Source of the DNA: Maritalea mobilis
GTDB lineage: Bacteria; Pseudomonadota; Alphaproteobacteria; Rhodobacterales; Rhodobacteraceae
Direction: 5' to 3'
DNA length: 64,000 nucleotides
Assembly (NCBI RefSeq): GCF_019800885.1
Contig: NZ_JAHVKE010000002.1
Span: 806,001 to 870,000, forward strand
Made by a program: the position numbers and the translations under genes. The notes under the pieces were generated by a model. The model did not search any database, was not told the DNA's origin, and saw only the letters and a program-made list of their open reading frames with translations. Positions 34,322 to 44,079 of this stretch are shown in pieces (positions within the stretch are counted from its first letter, which is position 1; each line of letters begins with the position of its first letter).

Positions 34322-36496
34322 ATGAGCTTTGCCGATTTCCTCTCCGCCCCGATCCCCGAGCCCGTCGATCTGCCCGAGGCGCAGATCAGCGGGCCGCGCC
34401 GTTTCTTCAACCGTGAACTGAGCTGGCTCGCCTTCAACTGGCGCGTGCTGGAAGAGGCCGAGAACCCGCGCGTGCCGCTGTTGGAACGGGTGCGCTTCGT
34501 GTCGATCTCGGCGGGTAACCTCGACGAATTTTACACCGTGCGTGTCGCGGGCCTGCGCGAACTGGCGCAGGAGGGCAACACGACCCCCTCCGACGATGGC
34601 CGTACGCCCGCCGAACAGCTCAAGCTGATCAATGCCGACGCCCGCAGCCTGATGCAGCACCAGCAGGCGGCCTGGGTCAACCTCCGCAAGGAGCTGGAGG
34701 CCGAAGGCATCACCGTCGTCACCCGCTCGGGCCTCAAACCCGCGGATAAACGGTACCTCGAAGAGGTGTTCCTGACGCAGGTCTTCCCGGTGTTGTCGCC
34801 GCTGGCCATCGACCCGGCGCATCCGTTCCCCTTCATCCCGAACGAGGGGATCGCGCTGGCGCTGCACATGAAGCGGGAACGCGACGGGCGCGAGTTGCAG
34901 GCGCTTCTGCCGATCCCCAGCCAAATCGACCGCTTCCTGCGCCTGCCCGCGCCCGAGGGCGAGGCGCGCTTCCTGCCGCTGGAAGAGCTGTTGCTGACCC
35001 ATATCGGCGCGCTGTTTCCGGGCTACAAGCTCGCCGGGCATTGCGCCTTCCGCGTGCTGCGCGACAGCGATCTTGAGGTCGAGGAAGAGGCCGAGGACCT
35101 CGTGCGCGAATTCGAGACCGCGCTGAAACGCCGCCGCCGGGGCGAGGTGGTGCGCCTTCAGATCAGCGCGGGCGCGCCCGAGGATCTGATGGCCGAGATC
35201 GTGGACCAGATGCACGTCACCGGCGACGAGGTGGTGCAGGTCAAGGGCATGATCGGCCTGGTCAGCCTGAAGGAGTTGGTGATCGACACGCGGCCCGACC
35301 TGCTGTGGAAATCCTTCACGCCGCGCGTGCCGGAACGGGTGCAGGACCATGACGGCGACATGTTCGCGGCGATCCGTCAGAAGGACATGCTGCTGCACCA
35401 CCCGTACGAGACCTTCGACATGGTCATCCGCTTCCTGGCGCAGGCCGCGCGGGACCCCAACGTGGTGGCGATCAAGCAGACGCTTTACCGGACCTCGAAC
35501 GAGTCCCCCATCGTCGAGGCGCTGTGCGAGGCCGCCGAGAACGGCAAATCCGTCACCGCGCTGGTCGAGTTGAAGGCCCGCTTCGACGAGGCCGCCAATA
35601 TCCGCCAGTCGCGCAAGCTGGAACGTTCGGGCGCGCATGTGATCTACGGGTTCATCACCTACAAGACCCACGCCAAGATCAGCACCGTTGTCCGGCGCGA
35701 GGGCGACAGGCTGGTGACCTATACCCATTTCGGCACCGGCAACTACCACCCGATCACCGCGCGTATCTACACCGACCTCAGCCTTTTCACCTGCGACGAC
35801 GCCTTGGGGCGGGACGCCACCAAGGTGTTCAACTATGTCGGCGGTTATGCCGAACCCGAGGGGCTGGAGAACCTGTCGATCTCGCCCCTTTCGCTGAAAT
35901 CCACGATCATCGAGAACCTGCGCGCCGAGGCCGAGCATGCCCGCGCCGGAAAGCCCGCGATGGTCTGGGCCAAGATGAACAGCCTGATCGAGCCCGACGT
36001 GATCGACGCGCTCTACGAGGCGAGCCAGGCGGGGGTGAAGATCGACCTCGTGATCCGGGGCATCTGTGGCATTCGCCCCGGTGTGAAGGGCCTGTCGGAA
36101 AACATCCGCGTGAAATCCATCGTGGGCCGGTTCCTCGAACATTCCCGTATCGTGTGCTTCGGCAATGGTGCGGGCCTGCCCTCGAAAAAGGCGCGGGTCT
36201 ATATCAGTTCCGCCGACTGGATGGGCCGCAACCTGAACCGGCGTGTCGAAACGCTGGTCGAATGCACCAACAACACGGTGAAGGCGCAGATCGTCAGCCA
36301 GATCATGGCGGCCAACCTCGCCGATGTGGCGCAGACCTGGGTGCTGCAACCCGACGGGAGTTTCCTGCGCCCGGACCTGTCCGAGTTGGAGAACCCGTTC
36401 TCCTGCCACCGCTTCTTCATGGAGAACCCCTCGCTCTCTGGGCGGGGGTCGGCCGGGGCCAAGGATGTGCCGGAACTGACCCACGGCGACGATTGA
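34322..36496 (+). CDS. ppk1: Polyphosphate kinase 1
   Basis: This 724-residue enzyme makes polyphosphate from ATP reversibly. The N-terminal domain has [19 protein letters not shown], the middle domain [18 protein letters not shown], and the phospholipase-D-like catalytic half has [14 protein letters not shown] with the phosphorylated histidine near residue 450. The C-terminus has [15 protein letters not shown]. Length is the family norm. It lies 56 bases before ppx, so synthesis and degradation of polyphosphate are encoded together. Confidence 0.96.
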   Translation: MSFADFLSAPIPEPVDLPEAQISGPRRFFNRELSWLAFNWRVLEEAENPRVPLLERVRFVSISAGNLDEFYTVRVAGLRELAQEGNTTPSDDGRTPAEQLKLINADARSLMQHQQAAWVNLRKELEAEGITVVTRSGLKPADKRYLEEVFLTQVFPVLSPLAIDPAHPFPFIPNEGIALALHMKRERDGRELQALLPIPSQIDRFLRLPAPEGEARFLPLEELLLTHIGALFPGYKLAGHCAFRVLRDSDLEVEEEAEDLVREFETALKRRRRGEVVRLQISAGAPEDLMAEIVDQMHVTGDEVVQVKGMIGLVSLKELVIDTRPDLLWKSFTPRVPERVQDHDGDMFAAIRQKDMLLHHPYETFDMVIRFLAQAARDPNVVAIKQTLYRTSNESPIVEALCEAAENGKSVTALVELKARFDEAANIRQSRKLERSGAHVIYGFITYKTHAKISTVVRREGDRLVTYTHFGTGNYHPITARIYTDLSLFTCDDALGRDATKVFNYVGGYAEPEGLENLSISPLSLKSTIIENLRAEAEHARAGKPAMVWAKMNSLIEPDVIDALYEASQAGVKIDLVIRGICGIRPGVKGLSENIRVKSIVGRFLEHSRIVCFGNGAGLPSKKARVYISSADWMGRNLNRRVETLVECTNNTVKAQIVSQIMAANLADVAQTWVLQPDGSFLRPDLSELENPFSCHRFFMENPSLSGRGSAGAKDVPELTHGDD

Positions 36497-36551
36497 GGCG
36501 ACCGCCCGTGACGATTGACGCCGTCCATGGCCCCGTGCGAACACTCGATCC

Positions 36552-38129
36552 ATGACGCAGCGCGCGACCGCTTCGGGCCCGATGAGCCCGGTTGAACTGC
36601 ATCCCGAATGGGGACCCTTCGGGGTGCCCTTGTTCGACGCCCCCGAGGCGCAGGCGCTCAAACGTGTGGGCGTGATCGATATCGGGTCGAACTCGGTCCG
36701 GCTGGTGGTGTTCGACGGGGCCGCGCGCAGCCCCGCCTATTTCTACAACGAAAAGATCCTGTGCGGCCTTGGCGCCGGCTTCTCGCAGACGGGGCGTCTG
36801 AACCCCGAGGGGCGCGTCCGCGCGCTGGCCGCGCTTCGCCGGTTTGCCGCGCTGACCAAGGGCATGGGCGTCGCGCCGCTGTTGACCGTGGCGACGGCGG
36901 CCGTGCGCGACGCCGAGGATGGGCCCGAGTTCCGCGCCGAGGTGATGGCCGAGACGGGCCTTGCCATCCAGATCGTCGACGGCGCGGAAGAGGCGCGGCT
37001 GTCGGCGCAGGGCGTTCTGGTCGGCTGGCCCGGGGCCGAGGGGCTGATCTGCGATATCGGCGGATCGTCCATGGAACTGGCGCAACTGACCGGCGACGGG
37101 CAGGTGGGAATGCGCCAGACCTCCAGCCTCGGGCCGCTCAAGCTCATGGGGATCAAGGGCGGCAAGAAAGCCATCCGCGCGCATATCAAGTCGCGCGTAA
37201 CCGAGTTGGTGTCCCATTTCGAGACGAAGCCAAAGCGCCTGTTCCTGGTCGGCGGAAGCTGGCGGGCCATTGCGCGGGTCGACATGGAGCGGCGCGGCTA
37301 CCCTCTCAAGGTGCTGCACGAATACCGGATGAAGCCCAAGGCGATCCTCGACACGATCAAGTACATCGCCAAGTCCGACCTAGAAGAGTTGCGCGCCCGC
37401 ACCGGCACCTCGGCGGAACGGATGAAACTTGTGCCGCTGGCCTCCGAAGTGCTGAAGCGCCTCGTGCGGGAACTCCAGCCGCAGGAGGTCGCGATTTCCT
37501 CTTACGGGATCCGCGAAGGGCTGCTCTACGAACAGATGACGCCTGCGCTGCGCCAGCGCGACCCGCTGATCGAAGCCGCTCGCCATGCCGAGGCGTCCTC
37601 GGCCCGGATGCCGGGCTTTGGCCGCGCGCTCTATTACTTCGTCGAGCCGCTCTTCCCCCGTGCCCGCCCCGAGAAGCGCCGCCTGATCCGCGCCGCCTGC
37701 CTGCTGCATGACGTCAGTTGGCGCGCCCATCCCGACTACCGCGCCGAGGTCTGTTTCGACAACGCCACCCGCGCCAATCTCGGCGGGTTGACCCATGGCG
37801 AGCGGGTCTTCCTGGGTCTGGCGCTGCTGCACCGCTACAAAGGCAACCGCGCGGCCACCAATTTCGACGAGGCTCTGCTTCAGCTGCTCCCCGAGGACAA
37901 GGTGAAAGAGGCCGAGATCCTTGGCCGCGCCATGCGGTTCGGCGCGATGTTCACCGTCGAAAAGCCCTCGGATCACGGCGCGCTGCGCTACCGCCCGCAG
38001 CGGCACGAGTTGATCCTGACGCTGAAAACCGACCAGGGCAGGGCGCTCTTCGGCGAGGTCGCCGAGGCACGGTTCAGGGCGCTGGCCACGGCGCTCGGGG
38101 CCGAACCGATCGTCGAGGGCGCGGCTTAA
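36552..38129 (+). CDS. ppx: Exopolyphosphatase/GppA-type phosphatase
   Basis: This 525-residue protein of the ASKHA superfamily has a phosphate-1 motif GVIDIGSNSVRLVVFDG (residues 38-54), a phosphate-2 motif CDIGGSSMEL near 170, and a C-terminal HD-like helical domain with LLHDVSWRAHPDYR near 385. It hydrolyses polyphosphate and perhaps pppGpp. The ppk1-ppx order supports a polyphosphate role. An internal ATG ten codons in is an alternative start. There is no signal peptide. Confidence 0.93.
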   Translation: MTQRATASGPMSPVELHPEWGPFGVPLFDAPEAQALKRVGVIDIGSNSVRLVVFDGAARSPAYFYNEKILCGLGAGFSQTGRLNPEGRVRALAALRRFAALTKGMGVAPLLTVATAAVRDAEDGPEFRAEVMAETGLAIQIVDGAEEARLSAQGVLVGWPGAEGLICDIGGSSMELAQLTGDGQVGMRQTSSLGPLKLMGIKGGKKAIRAHIKSRVTELVSHFETKPKRLFLVGGSWRAIARVDMERRGYPLKVLHEYRMKPKAILDTIKYIAKSDLEELRARTGTSAERMKLVPLASEVLKRLVRELQPQEVAISSYGIREGLLYEQMTPALRQRDPLIEAARHAEASSARMPGFGRALYYFVEPLFPRARPEKRRLIRAACLLHDVSWRAHPDYRAEVCFDNATRANLGGLTHGERVFLGLALLHRYKGNRAATNFDEALLQLLPEDKVKEAEILGRAMRFGAMFTVEKPSDHGALRYRPQRHELILTLKTDQGRALFGEVAEARFRALATALGAEPIVEGAA

Positions 38130-38223
38130 CCGGCTGGTAGGGATTTCCTGCATAGTCTGCGCAGAAGCGTTGTCCTACCGTTGGCTCAGCGCTTGGATCT
38201 GCCCCAGTGCCGGAGTACCTGCC

Positions 38224-38328
38224 ATGACCTTGCTGAACTACCTCGCGGTTTCCCTCGTCTTCGTGATCGTCGTGATGTTTTCGGTCCTGGTATTCGGCCC
38301 GACCGCCGTTTCGGCGATGCCGGTCTAG
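38224..38328 (+). CDS. 34-residue membrane protein
   Basis: A short gene translating to a peptide that starts MTLLNYLAVSLVFVIVVMF and ends GPTAVSAMPV: one membrane helix and a short polar end. It has a GGAG Shine-Dalgarno at suitable distance. The neighbour at 38509 has a similar start (LLN, then VVM after the helix), so the pair are probably related. Function unknown. Two hairpins follow it. Confidence 0.6.
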   Translation: MTLLNYLAVSLVFVIVVMFSVLVFGPTAVSAMPV

Positions 38329-38338
38329 GCGCGCCCCT

Positions 38339-38382
38339 GCCGGGGCTGGCGTCTTGTCCCTTTTCCCCTGGCCAGCCCCGGC
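38339..38382 (+). terminator. Long hairpin after the small membrane gene
   Basis: GCCGGGGCTGGC (38339-38350) and GCCAGCCCCGGC (38371-38382) form a perfect 12-bp stem with a 20-base pyrimidine-rich loop; only a short T run follows. Confidence 0.65.
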
Positions 38383-38398
38383 GCCCCTTTCCAAGACT

Positions 38399-38425
38399 GC
38401 GGCCCCCGCGTGGGGCCGCTTTTTT
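38399..38425 (+). terminator. Intrinsic terminator
   Basis: GCGGCCCC (38399-38406) pairs with GGGGCCGC (38412-38419) and six T follow. It separates the two small membrane-protein genes. Confidence 0.9.
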
Positions 38426-38508
38426 GCGGGCGGGGTAGGGAAAGCCTGACTGCCGCCGCGACGGCCAAGCGGGTAGAGTGCCGCCCATCCAAGTGATGGG
38501 AGGCTGCC

Positions 38509-38718
38509 ATGTCCCTTCTGAACAAGCTTTCGCTGACCCTGATCGCGCTTCTGGTCGTGATGGCCGCCGCGCTCTGGATCGGGATGCGCCCTGCTTCGGC
38601 CGGCGTATTCGGCACGCCCACGGGCGGCTGGGGGATCGACGCCCCGGCGCCCGCCCCGGCCCCCGGCCCGCGGGGTGGCGGGTTCGCATCTTCGGCCGGC
38701 GGATCGCCGAATGTCTGA
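38509..38718 (+). CDS. 69-residue membrane-anchored protein
   Basis: It has an N-terminal helix LTLIALLVVMAAALWIGM (residues 9-26), then a Pro/Ala/Gly-rich exported tail containing APAPAPAPGPRGGG. It could be a cleaved or anchored envelope peptide. GGGAGG lies just before the ATG. It resembles the 34-residue protein upstream at its N-terminus. It is followed by a short ACCGCT/AGCGGT hairpin (38721-38736) and then proS. Confidence 0.65.
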   Translation: MSLLNKLSLTLIALLVVMAAALWIGMRPASAGVFGTPTGGWGIDAPAPAPAPGPRGGGFASSAGGSPNV

Positions 38719-38788
38719 GCACCGCTTGTGAGCGGTTTCGCCTTGGCTTAGACCCGACGGGACAACCAGAGTCCAAAGGGTCCGCCAG

Positions 38789-40144
38789 ATGCGCCTTTCC
38801 CGTTACTTCCTTCCCGTTCTGAAAGAGACGCCCGCCGAGGCGCAGATCGTCAGTCACCGCTACATGCTGCGCGCCGGCATGATCAAGCAGGCCAGCGCCG
38901 GGATCTATTCCTGGCTGCCGCTTGGCTTCAAGGTGCTGCGCCGGATCGAGCAGATCGTGCACGAGGAACAGGTCCGCGCCGGCCATATCCCCATGCTGAT
39001 GCCGACCCTGCAATCGGCCGACCTCTGGAAAGAGTCGGGGCGCTACGATGCCTATGGCCCCGAGATGCTCCGCATCCGCGACCGCCATGATCGCGACATG
39101 CTCTATGGTCCCACCAACGAAGAGCTGATCACCGACATCTTCCGCAGCCACGTGACCAGCTACAAGGACCTGCCGCTGACGCTGTATCACATCCAGTGGA
39201 AGTTCCGCGACGAGATCCGCCCCCGCTTCGGCGTGATGCGCGGCCGCGAATTCCTGATGAAGGACGGCTACAATTTCGACCTGACGAAAGAGGACGCGCT
39301 GCACGCCTATAACCGTCACCTCGTCAGCTACCTGCGCACCTACGAGCGCATGGGCCTGCAGGCCATCCCGATGCGTGCCGACAGCGGCCCCATCGGCGGC
39401 GACGACACACATGAATTCCTCGTGCTGGCCGAGACGGGCGAATCCGAGGTGTTCTACGACAGCGAGATCACCGACCTGAAATTCGGCGACCGCGAGATCG
39501 ACTATGACAGCGTCGAGCAGTGCCGCGCCGTGCTGGAGGAATTCACCAGCCGCTACGCCCGCACCGACGAGACCCATGACGAGGCCGTCTGGGCCGACGT
39601 CCCCGAGGATCGCCGCCGCGTCGCCCGCGGAATCGAGGTGGGACAGATCTTCTATTTCGGCACCAAGTATTCCGAGCCGATGGGCGCCGTCGTGACCGAT
39701 CGCGAAGGCAACCGCGTGCCGGTGCACATGGGCTCTCACGGGATCGGCGTCAGCCGCCTTGTCGGCGCGATCATCGAGGCGAGCCATGACGAGAACGGCA
39801 TCATCTGGCCCGAGGGGGTCACGCCTTACCATGTCGGGATCGTGAACCTGAAACAGGGCGACGCCAGCTGTGACGCGGCCTGCGAGGATCTTTACAAGGC
39901 CTTCACCGCCAAGGGGCTGGAGCCGCTTTACGATGACCGCGAGGAACGCGCCGGTGCAAAATTCGCCACGATGGACCTGATCGGTCTGCCCTGGCGGATC
40001 ACGGTCGGCCCGCGGGGCCTCAAGAACGGCATGGTCGAACTGACCAGCCGCCGCACCGGCGAAAGCGAAGAGATGACGCCCGAAGCCGCAATCGCCCGCG
40101 TGGCCGAGATCTATGCGCCGCACCTGCCGCTGATCGCGGGTTGA
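38789..40144 (+). CDS. proS: Prolyl-tRNA synthetase, short alphaproteobacterial type
   Basis: This 451-residue class II synthetase charges tRNA-Pro. Motifs are [18 protein letters not shown] (motif 1 region, near 30), [21 protein letters not shown] split over residues 131-151 (motif 2), and [14 protein letters not shown] (motif 3, near 312). The C-terminal anticodon-binding domain has [17 protein letters not shown]. The editing insertion of bacterial-type ProRS (about 180 residues) is absent, as is normal in alphaproteobacteria. It ends at a strong bidirectional terminator shared with the convergent protease gene. Confidence 0.96.
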   Translation: MRLSRYFLPVLKETPAEAQIVSHRYMLRAGMIKQASAGIYSWLPLGFKVLRRIEQIVHEEQVRAGHIPMLMPTLQSADLWKESGRYDAYGPEMLRIRDRHDRDMLYGPTNEELITDIFRSHVTSYKDLPLTLYHIQWKFRDEIRPRFGVMRGREFLMKDGYNFDLTKEDALHAYNRHLVSYLRTYERMGLQAIPMRADSGPIGGDDTHEFLVLAETGESEVFYDSEITDLKFGDREIDYDSVEQCRAVLEEFTSRYARTDETHDEAVWADVPEDRRRVARGIEVGQIFYFGTKYSEPMGAVVTDREGNRVPVHMGSHGIGVSRLVGAIIEASHDENGIIWPEGVTPYHVGIVNLKQGDASCDAACEDLYKAFTAKGLEPLYDDREERAGAKFATMDLIGLPWRITVGPRGLKNGMVELTSRRTGESEEMTPEAAIARVAEIYAPHLPLIAG

Positions 40145-40179
40145 GCCGCGCGGCCGGCCTTAGCCTCCGAACACGAAAA

Positions 40180-40203
40180 CGCCCGGACCTGATGGTCCGG
40201 GCG
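40180..40203. terminator. Bidirectional terminator
   Basis: CGCCCGGACC-tgat-GGTCCGGGCG is a perfect 10-bp stem flanked by AAAA on the left and TCTTGTTT on the right, between convergent proS and the protease gene. Confidence 0.9.
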
Positions 40204-40225
40204 GTCTTGTTTCCCGGTCGGGGCC

Positions 40226-41464
40226 TTACTTCGTGGCGGGGACCATCGCGCCGGATCCCACCGTGCCGGTGCTGCCGCCCTGGCCCGCCATCGCCCACAT
40301 CTCGTTGACGATATACTCGGAATACATCGCGACGTTCTGGTCGAACTCCTCGCGCGGCATGGCGTTGGTGTGGGACTCGATCCCGATGATCCGATAGCGC
40401 CCGTCCGTCTCGATAAAGAGCGGCGAGCCCGAGTCGCCCTGCAACGTATCGCATTGGTGGATCAGGCGGTTCTGGCTGCCGATCTCGACGAAGGGGCAAT
40501 CCAGGTTGCCGGTCATCAGCCCCTGCTGGTCGTAGGAATACCCGGCCTGCATGATGTCGGGGCCATCGCCTGTGCGGGCGGCGGCGATCTCCGCGTCGCT
40601 CATGACCGTCACGTCCATCCAGCCGACCTGGTCGCCGATCGGGTTGGTCAGATAGAGGAAGGCGAAGTCATACCCCTCCTGCTCGCCCGCCATCCAGTTC
40701 GCAGGCACGTGGTAGCCGCTGATAGGTGAGCGGGCGACGAAATCGCCCCGGTCGAAGCCCGCGATGAATTCCACCGGCAGGGTGGTGATCTGGCCCTCGT
40801 CGGCCAGGCAATGACCCGCCGTCAGCACTGTCGCCGGCCCGATCAGGACGCCCGTACAACTGGCCGAGGACAGGTCCACGAAGCCGATCATGTTCCACGG
40901 TGCCTGCGACGGGTCGACCACGATGCGGTCATCCTCGCCGAAGAAGGCGCGGGCGAAGGTGGCGGCGAAGGGCGCCTCGCCCGACATCGACAGGATGGCC
41001 GAGGGGTAGTCGCCGTTGCTGGGCTGATAGGTGCCCACCCAGATGTCGTATTGCCCCGCCAGCGGTTCCTCGAAGCTCAGGCCCGGGTTCAGGCCCGAGC
41101 TGTCATCGTTGCAATGCCACTGCGCGTCGGGGGTGTTGACGAGGAGGACGGTGTCGTCGCGGGATTCGACGTAGATGGAGAGGGGTTCGCCCTCGGACGG
41201 GTCGTAGAACAGGCGGAAATCGGGGGCGTCGGCGAAATGGCCGGTGCAGCGATTGCCCGTCACGGCATCGGGAAACTCGCGTCGGATCTCGCCGCCCGCA
41301 AGGACGTGAATCCAGTTCGGATCGGGCTGGAACCCGCCGGTGATCGAGATCTCGCCGAAGGTCGAGGGCAGCGACCAATCCTGCGCAATCAAGGGGTTAG
41401 CAGAGGCCACGCAGCCGAAAACAAGGGCCGCGGCGACCTGCGCGCGAGGGGAAAAGACTTGCAT
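40226..41464 (-). CDS. Secreted trypsin-like serine protease (S1)
   Basis: This 412-residue protein has a signal peptide (residues 1-27, ending PLIAQ). An N-terminal beta-rich domain of about 150 residues (DFRLFYDPSEGEPLSIYVES, GQYDIWVGTYQPS) resembles a pre-peptidase C-type domain. A trypsin domain follows, with catalytic His in VLTAGHCLAD, Asp in EGYDFAFLYL and Ser in LQGDSGSPLF. It should be active in the periplasm or outside the cell. It is transcribed divergently from the BrnA-like gene, with the second 11-bp-period array between them. Confidence 0.88.
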   Translation of the reverse strand: MQVFSPRAQVAAALVFGCVASANPLIAQDWSLPSTFGEISITGGFQPDPNWIHVLAGGEIRREFPDAVTGNRCTGHFADAPDFRLFYDPSEGEPLSIYVESRDDTVLLVNTPDAQWHCNDDSSGLNPGLSFEEPLAGQYDIWVGTYQPSNGDYPSAILSMSGEAPFAATFARAFFGEDDRIVVDPSQAPWNMIGFVDLSSASCTGVLIGPATVLTAGHCLADEGQITTLPVEFIAGFDRGDFVARSPISGYHVPANWMAGEQEGYDFAFLYLTNPIGDQVGWMDVTVMSDAEIAAARTGDGPDIMQAGYSYDQQGLMTGNLDCPFVEIGSQNRLIHQCDTLQGDSGSPLFIETDGRYRIIGIESHTNAMPREEFDQNVAMYSEYIVNEMWAMAGQGGSTGTVGSGAMVPATK

Positions 41465-41585
41465 CGAATACTCCCGAAAACGTCATGGGGCGGGGTGTGC
41501 GACGCTCAGGGTAGGGGCCGGGCACGGACCTGTCCACGCTCCTCTGCGGGGAAAAACCCGCGATCGCGGACGCCGCCCCTGGGCC

Positions 41586-41639
41586 GAAAACGACACGTCA
41601 CACCCCGTACACACCCTGTACACACCCCGTACATACACG
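41586..41639 (+). repeat. 11-bp-period CGTACA array, copy 2
   Basis: Cores CGTACA, TGTACA and CGTACA are spaced 11 bp apart and joined by CACCC, after GAAAA plus CGACACGTCACACC and ending TACACG. Nearly identical in plan to 13698-13752. It lies in the promoter region between the divergent protease and BrnA-like genes. Confidence 0.75.
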
Positions 41640-41714
41640 CCCCCTCAACGATTTCTTAACCCTTCCACGCCAGACTGGCCGCCTTCCACATCAGAGCGAC
41701 AAGGGGGCCCGGAG

Positions 41715-42122
41715 ATGACGACTCTGGACGAGGCCATGCACGGCAAGCCGCTGACCATGGCGCAGCGCAAACACCATTTCTACCTCGCCGACGCGCTGCG
41801 GCGGTTCGAATGGGACATGCACTCGGCCATCTTCATGGACCAGCGCATCCCGATGGAATGGCGCGAAATCGCCACCCGCCGCGAAAGCGCCAAGACACGG
41901 ATCACCGTGCGGCTGGACGAGGACGTGGTGAAATGGTTCCGCTCGATGGGGCCGGGCTATCAGCCGCGCATGAACGACGTGCTGCGCGCCTTCATGCATG
42001 CGCGCCTGGGCGGGCTGATCCGGGGCCGCGACACGATCGAGCCGTTCAAGGAGTCGACGACCAGCCAGACGGCCCCGCCGCAATGGGGCGAGGCGGCAAG
42101 GGTGATGGGGGAGGAGGAGTGA
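41715..42122 (+). CDS. BrnA-like antitoxin family protein without a toxin partner
   Basis: This 135-residue protein's middle part KTRITVRLDEDVVKWFRSM plus GPGYQPRMNDVLRAFMHAR (residues 62-100) is the BrnA-type ribbon-helix-helix DNA-binding unit. The N-terminal 60 residues (HHFYLADALRRFEWDMHSAI) are an extra helical region. BrnA normally pairs with the toxin BrnT encoded just upstream; no such gene lies here, so this may be a stand-alone regulator. The ATG at 41715 follows CCGGAG. The 11-bp-period array 80-130 bases upstream may be its operator. Confidence 0.72.
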   Translation: MTTLDEAMHGKPLTMAQRKHHFYLADALRRFEWDMHSAIFMDQRIPMEWREIATRRESAKTRITVRLDEDVVKWFRSMGPGYQPRMNDVLRAFMHARLGGLIRGRDTIEPFKESTTSQTAPPQWGEAARVMGEEE

Positions 42123-42230
42123 GGGGGGATATGGCCCACAACGGAGATTGATCAACTGCTCTCTCGCCATCTTGGCCACCGTAGTCGGCCCAAATATAGT
42201 CGAGCCACCATTGTCCAAAGGTGTTTGTAA

Positions 42231-43544
42231 ATGACCAATGCCCGATTGACCCTGCCCGAACCGGAAATCGATCTTTATCAAGATGGGTTCGACGGGGTTT
42301 GCCAACTGGACAGAGCAAGTGAGGGCAAAAAGCTCTCGAACTTAGTGGAAGCTATATCTGAACCGATGGTCATTGCTGTAGATGCGCCGTGGGGAGCCGG
42401 GAAGTCCGTTTTTTTGAAGTGTTGGGTTGGCGCCCACGCCAAGGAAAACAATGGAACCGCCAAAACGGTCTATTTTGATGCCTTCAAAAACGACTTCATG
42501 GACGATCCCTTGATCGGCCTGACCGGCACAATCTCTGAAAGGATAGAGACAACCGGCGCTACCAAGCGGCATTGGGAAAATGTAAAAAAGGCAGCATTTA
42601 AACTCGCGCGACCGGCTCTCAAGATCGGCTTGGCGCTCGCGACTGCGGGTGCGACTGAAGTCGCAGGAGTGGTCGGCGATGCCGGGCTAAACGCTGGATC
42701 GGATGAGTTGGAGAAAGCGTCCGAGGCTTTCTGGAAGAAAGAGGATGGCAGACGTGCGGCCATGCAGAGTTTTCGGGAAGCGCTGGAGGAGTTAGCCGCA
42801 GAAAACAAGCTAGTGATTGTGGTCGATGAACTAGACCGATGCCGGCCTGACTACGCCTTAAACCTGCTGGAGGTCATCAAGCATTTTTTTGACGTTCCAA
42901 ACGTGCATTTTGTCCTTGGGGTCAATCTTAAAGAGTTAGCGAACAGCGTCCGTGCTCGCTACGGTGTCGGCGTTCAGGCGGACCGCTACCTGCAGAAATT
43001 CGTGACCCTTTCCATGCCCTTGGTACCGCGCCGTGGGCGATACACCTCCAACCGCACCCAGATGCGCCACTTCCAAAACGTCTCCGAAGGGATCGGTTTG
43101 TTTGGCGATTGGAAGTACAATTGGTTGGAGGAGTACTTGCAGTACGTTGACCACCACGCAAGGCTGAGTTTGCGTGATGTCGAGAAGATTGCCACGCTGG
43201 CGATGGTGACACCCGAGCCATCCCTAGATTCGCCGGCATCACCCCACTTTTATATTGGACTTTTGGTGCTGCAGGTATTGTCTCCGAGCGCGGTTGAAAG
43301 CGCCCGCCAAGGAAAACTCACTGGCGACGAGTTTTTCCGTGTTTTCGAACTTGAGCGCCGGTCCACGGATACTCGCGATCAGCGGTATGAGCATCATGTC
43401 ATATGGCGGCTGACGACCAGCCAAGATCTCGATTCCCTTCCCAACTACTTGGATCAAGCGGTTGTCAGCTTTTTTCCAGATCGCAACCCGCGAGAAATTC
43501 TCCGTAGTGTAATCGCCGAAACCCTCGATGTGTTCCAACTGTGA
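42231..43544 (+). CDS. KAP family P-loop NTPase
   Basis: This 437-residue protein has Walker A DAPWGAGKSVFLK near residue 50 and Walker B KLVIVVDELDRCRPDYA near 190-206, typical of KAP NTPases. Between them lies a hydrophobic stretch (KIGLALATAGATEVAGVV, about 131-148) where KAP proteins carry membrane segments. KAP proteins include phage-exclusion and membrane-associated ATPases. The gene is clearly AT-richer than the surrounding chromosome and sits next to a duplicated carB end, so recent acquisition is likely. The partner is unknown. An AAAGGTG Shine-Dalgarno precedes the ATG. Confidence 0.85.
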   Translation: MTNARLTLPEPEIDLYQDGFDGVCQLDRASEGKKLSNLVEAISEPMVIAVDAPWGAGKSVFLKCWVGAHAKENNGTAKTVYFDAFKNDFMDDPLIGLTGTISERIETTGATKRHWENVKKAAFKLARPALKIGLALATAGATEVAGVVGDAGLNAGSDELEKASEAFWKKEDGRRAAMQSFREALEELAAENKLVIVVDELDRCRPDYALNLLEVIKHFFDVPNVHFVLGVNLKELANSVRARYGVGVQADRYLQKFVTLSMPLVPRRGRYTSNRTQMRHFQNVSEGIGLFGDWKYNWLEEYLQYVDHHARLSLRDVEKIATLAMVTPEPSLDSPASPHFYIGLLVLQVLSPSAVESARQGKLTGDEFFRVFELERRSTDTRDQRYEHHVIWRLTTSQDLDSLPNYLDQAVVSFFPDRNPREILRSVIAETLDVFQL

Positions 43545-43634
43545 AATAACTTCTGCCGATATTCAGTCAGAAAAGGAAGCCTCGATCCCTCGCGCAAACC
43601 GTCAATAAATGCATCCTGCGGTGAACTTTAGCTC
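43545..43634. other. AT-rich tail of the acquired segment
   Basis: 90 bases between the KAP gene and the carB fragment; no gene or clear terminator is seen. Confidence 0.4.
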
Positions 43635-43878
43635 CCCGCCCTACGCCTGCAGTGACCGCACGCCCAGCTTGCCGTCCTTGGCGGCGACCATGGCTTGGGC
43701 GGCGGCATGTGACCCTGCCAGCGTCGTGAAATAGGGGATCTTGTCGGCCAGCGTGACCGCGCGCATGGAGCGGCTGTTGTCCACGGGCTGTGCGCCCTCG
43801 GTCGTGTTCAGCACCAGTTGCACGCCGCCATCCTTGATGATGTCGACGATGCTGCGCCCACCCTCGCAGGCCTTGTTG
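43635..43878 (-). pseudogene. carB: Duplicated 3' end of carB
   Basis: These 244 bases match the end of the intact carB (44587-44830) at roughly 94% by hand count (about 14 differences). They encode its last 79 or so residues ([20 protein letters not shown] to VRSLQA) with a stop at the same place. Homology starts in the CCCGCC arm of the palindrome after carB and ends after CCTTGTTG. The fragment is open but has no start or catalytic part, so it is non-functional. Confidence 0.9.
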
Positions 43879-44079
43879 CCCTCGTCGCGGTCACCTTTGA
43901 AATCCGCTTCGGTCAGACCTCCGGGACGTCGCCATTCGCAGGGAAAAGCCAAGCGCCTGCTCATGCAAGACCGCGCGATGCACACTGGTTTGTTGCATTC
44001 GCATTGATCTATCGCAAGTCTCCCGTCGTGGAACGAGATTAGTGTTGGTCCTTAGGAATTTATGGGAGGACATAAATCG
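43879..44079. other. Leader of the cytochrome-like gene
   Basis: 200 bases of mixed composition between the carB fragment and the cytochrome-like gene. No gene was recognised; it must contain that gene's promoter. Confidence 0.4.
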
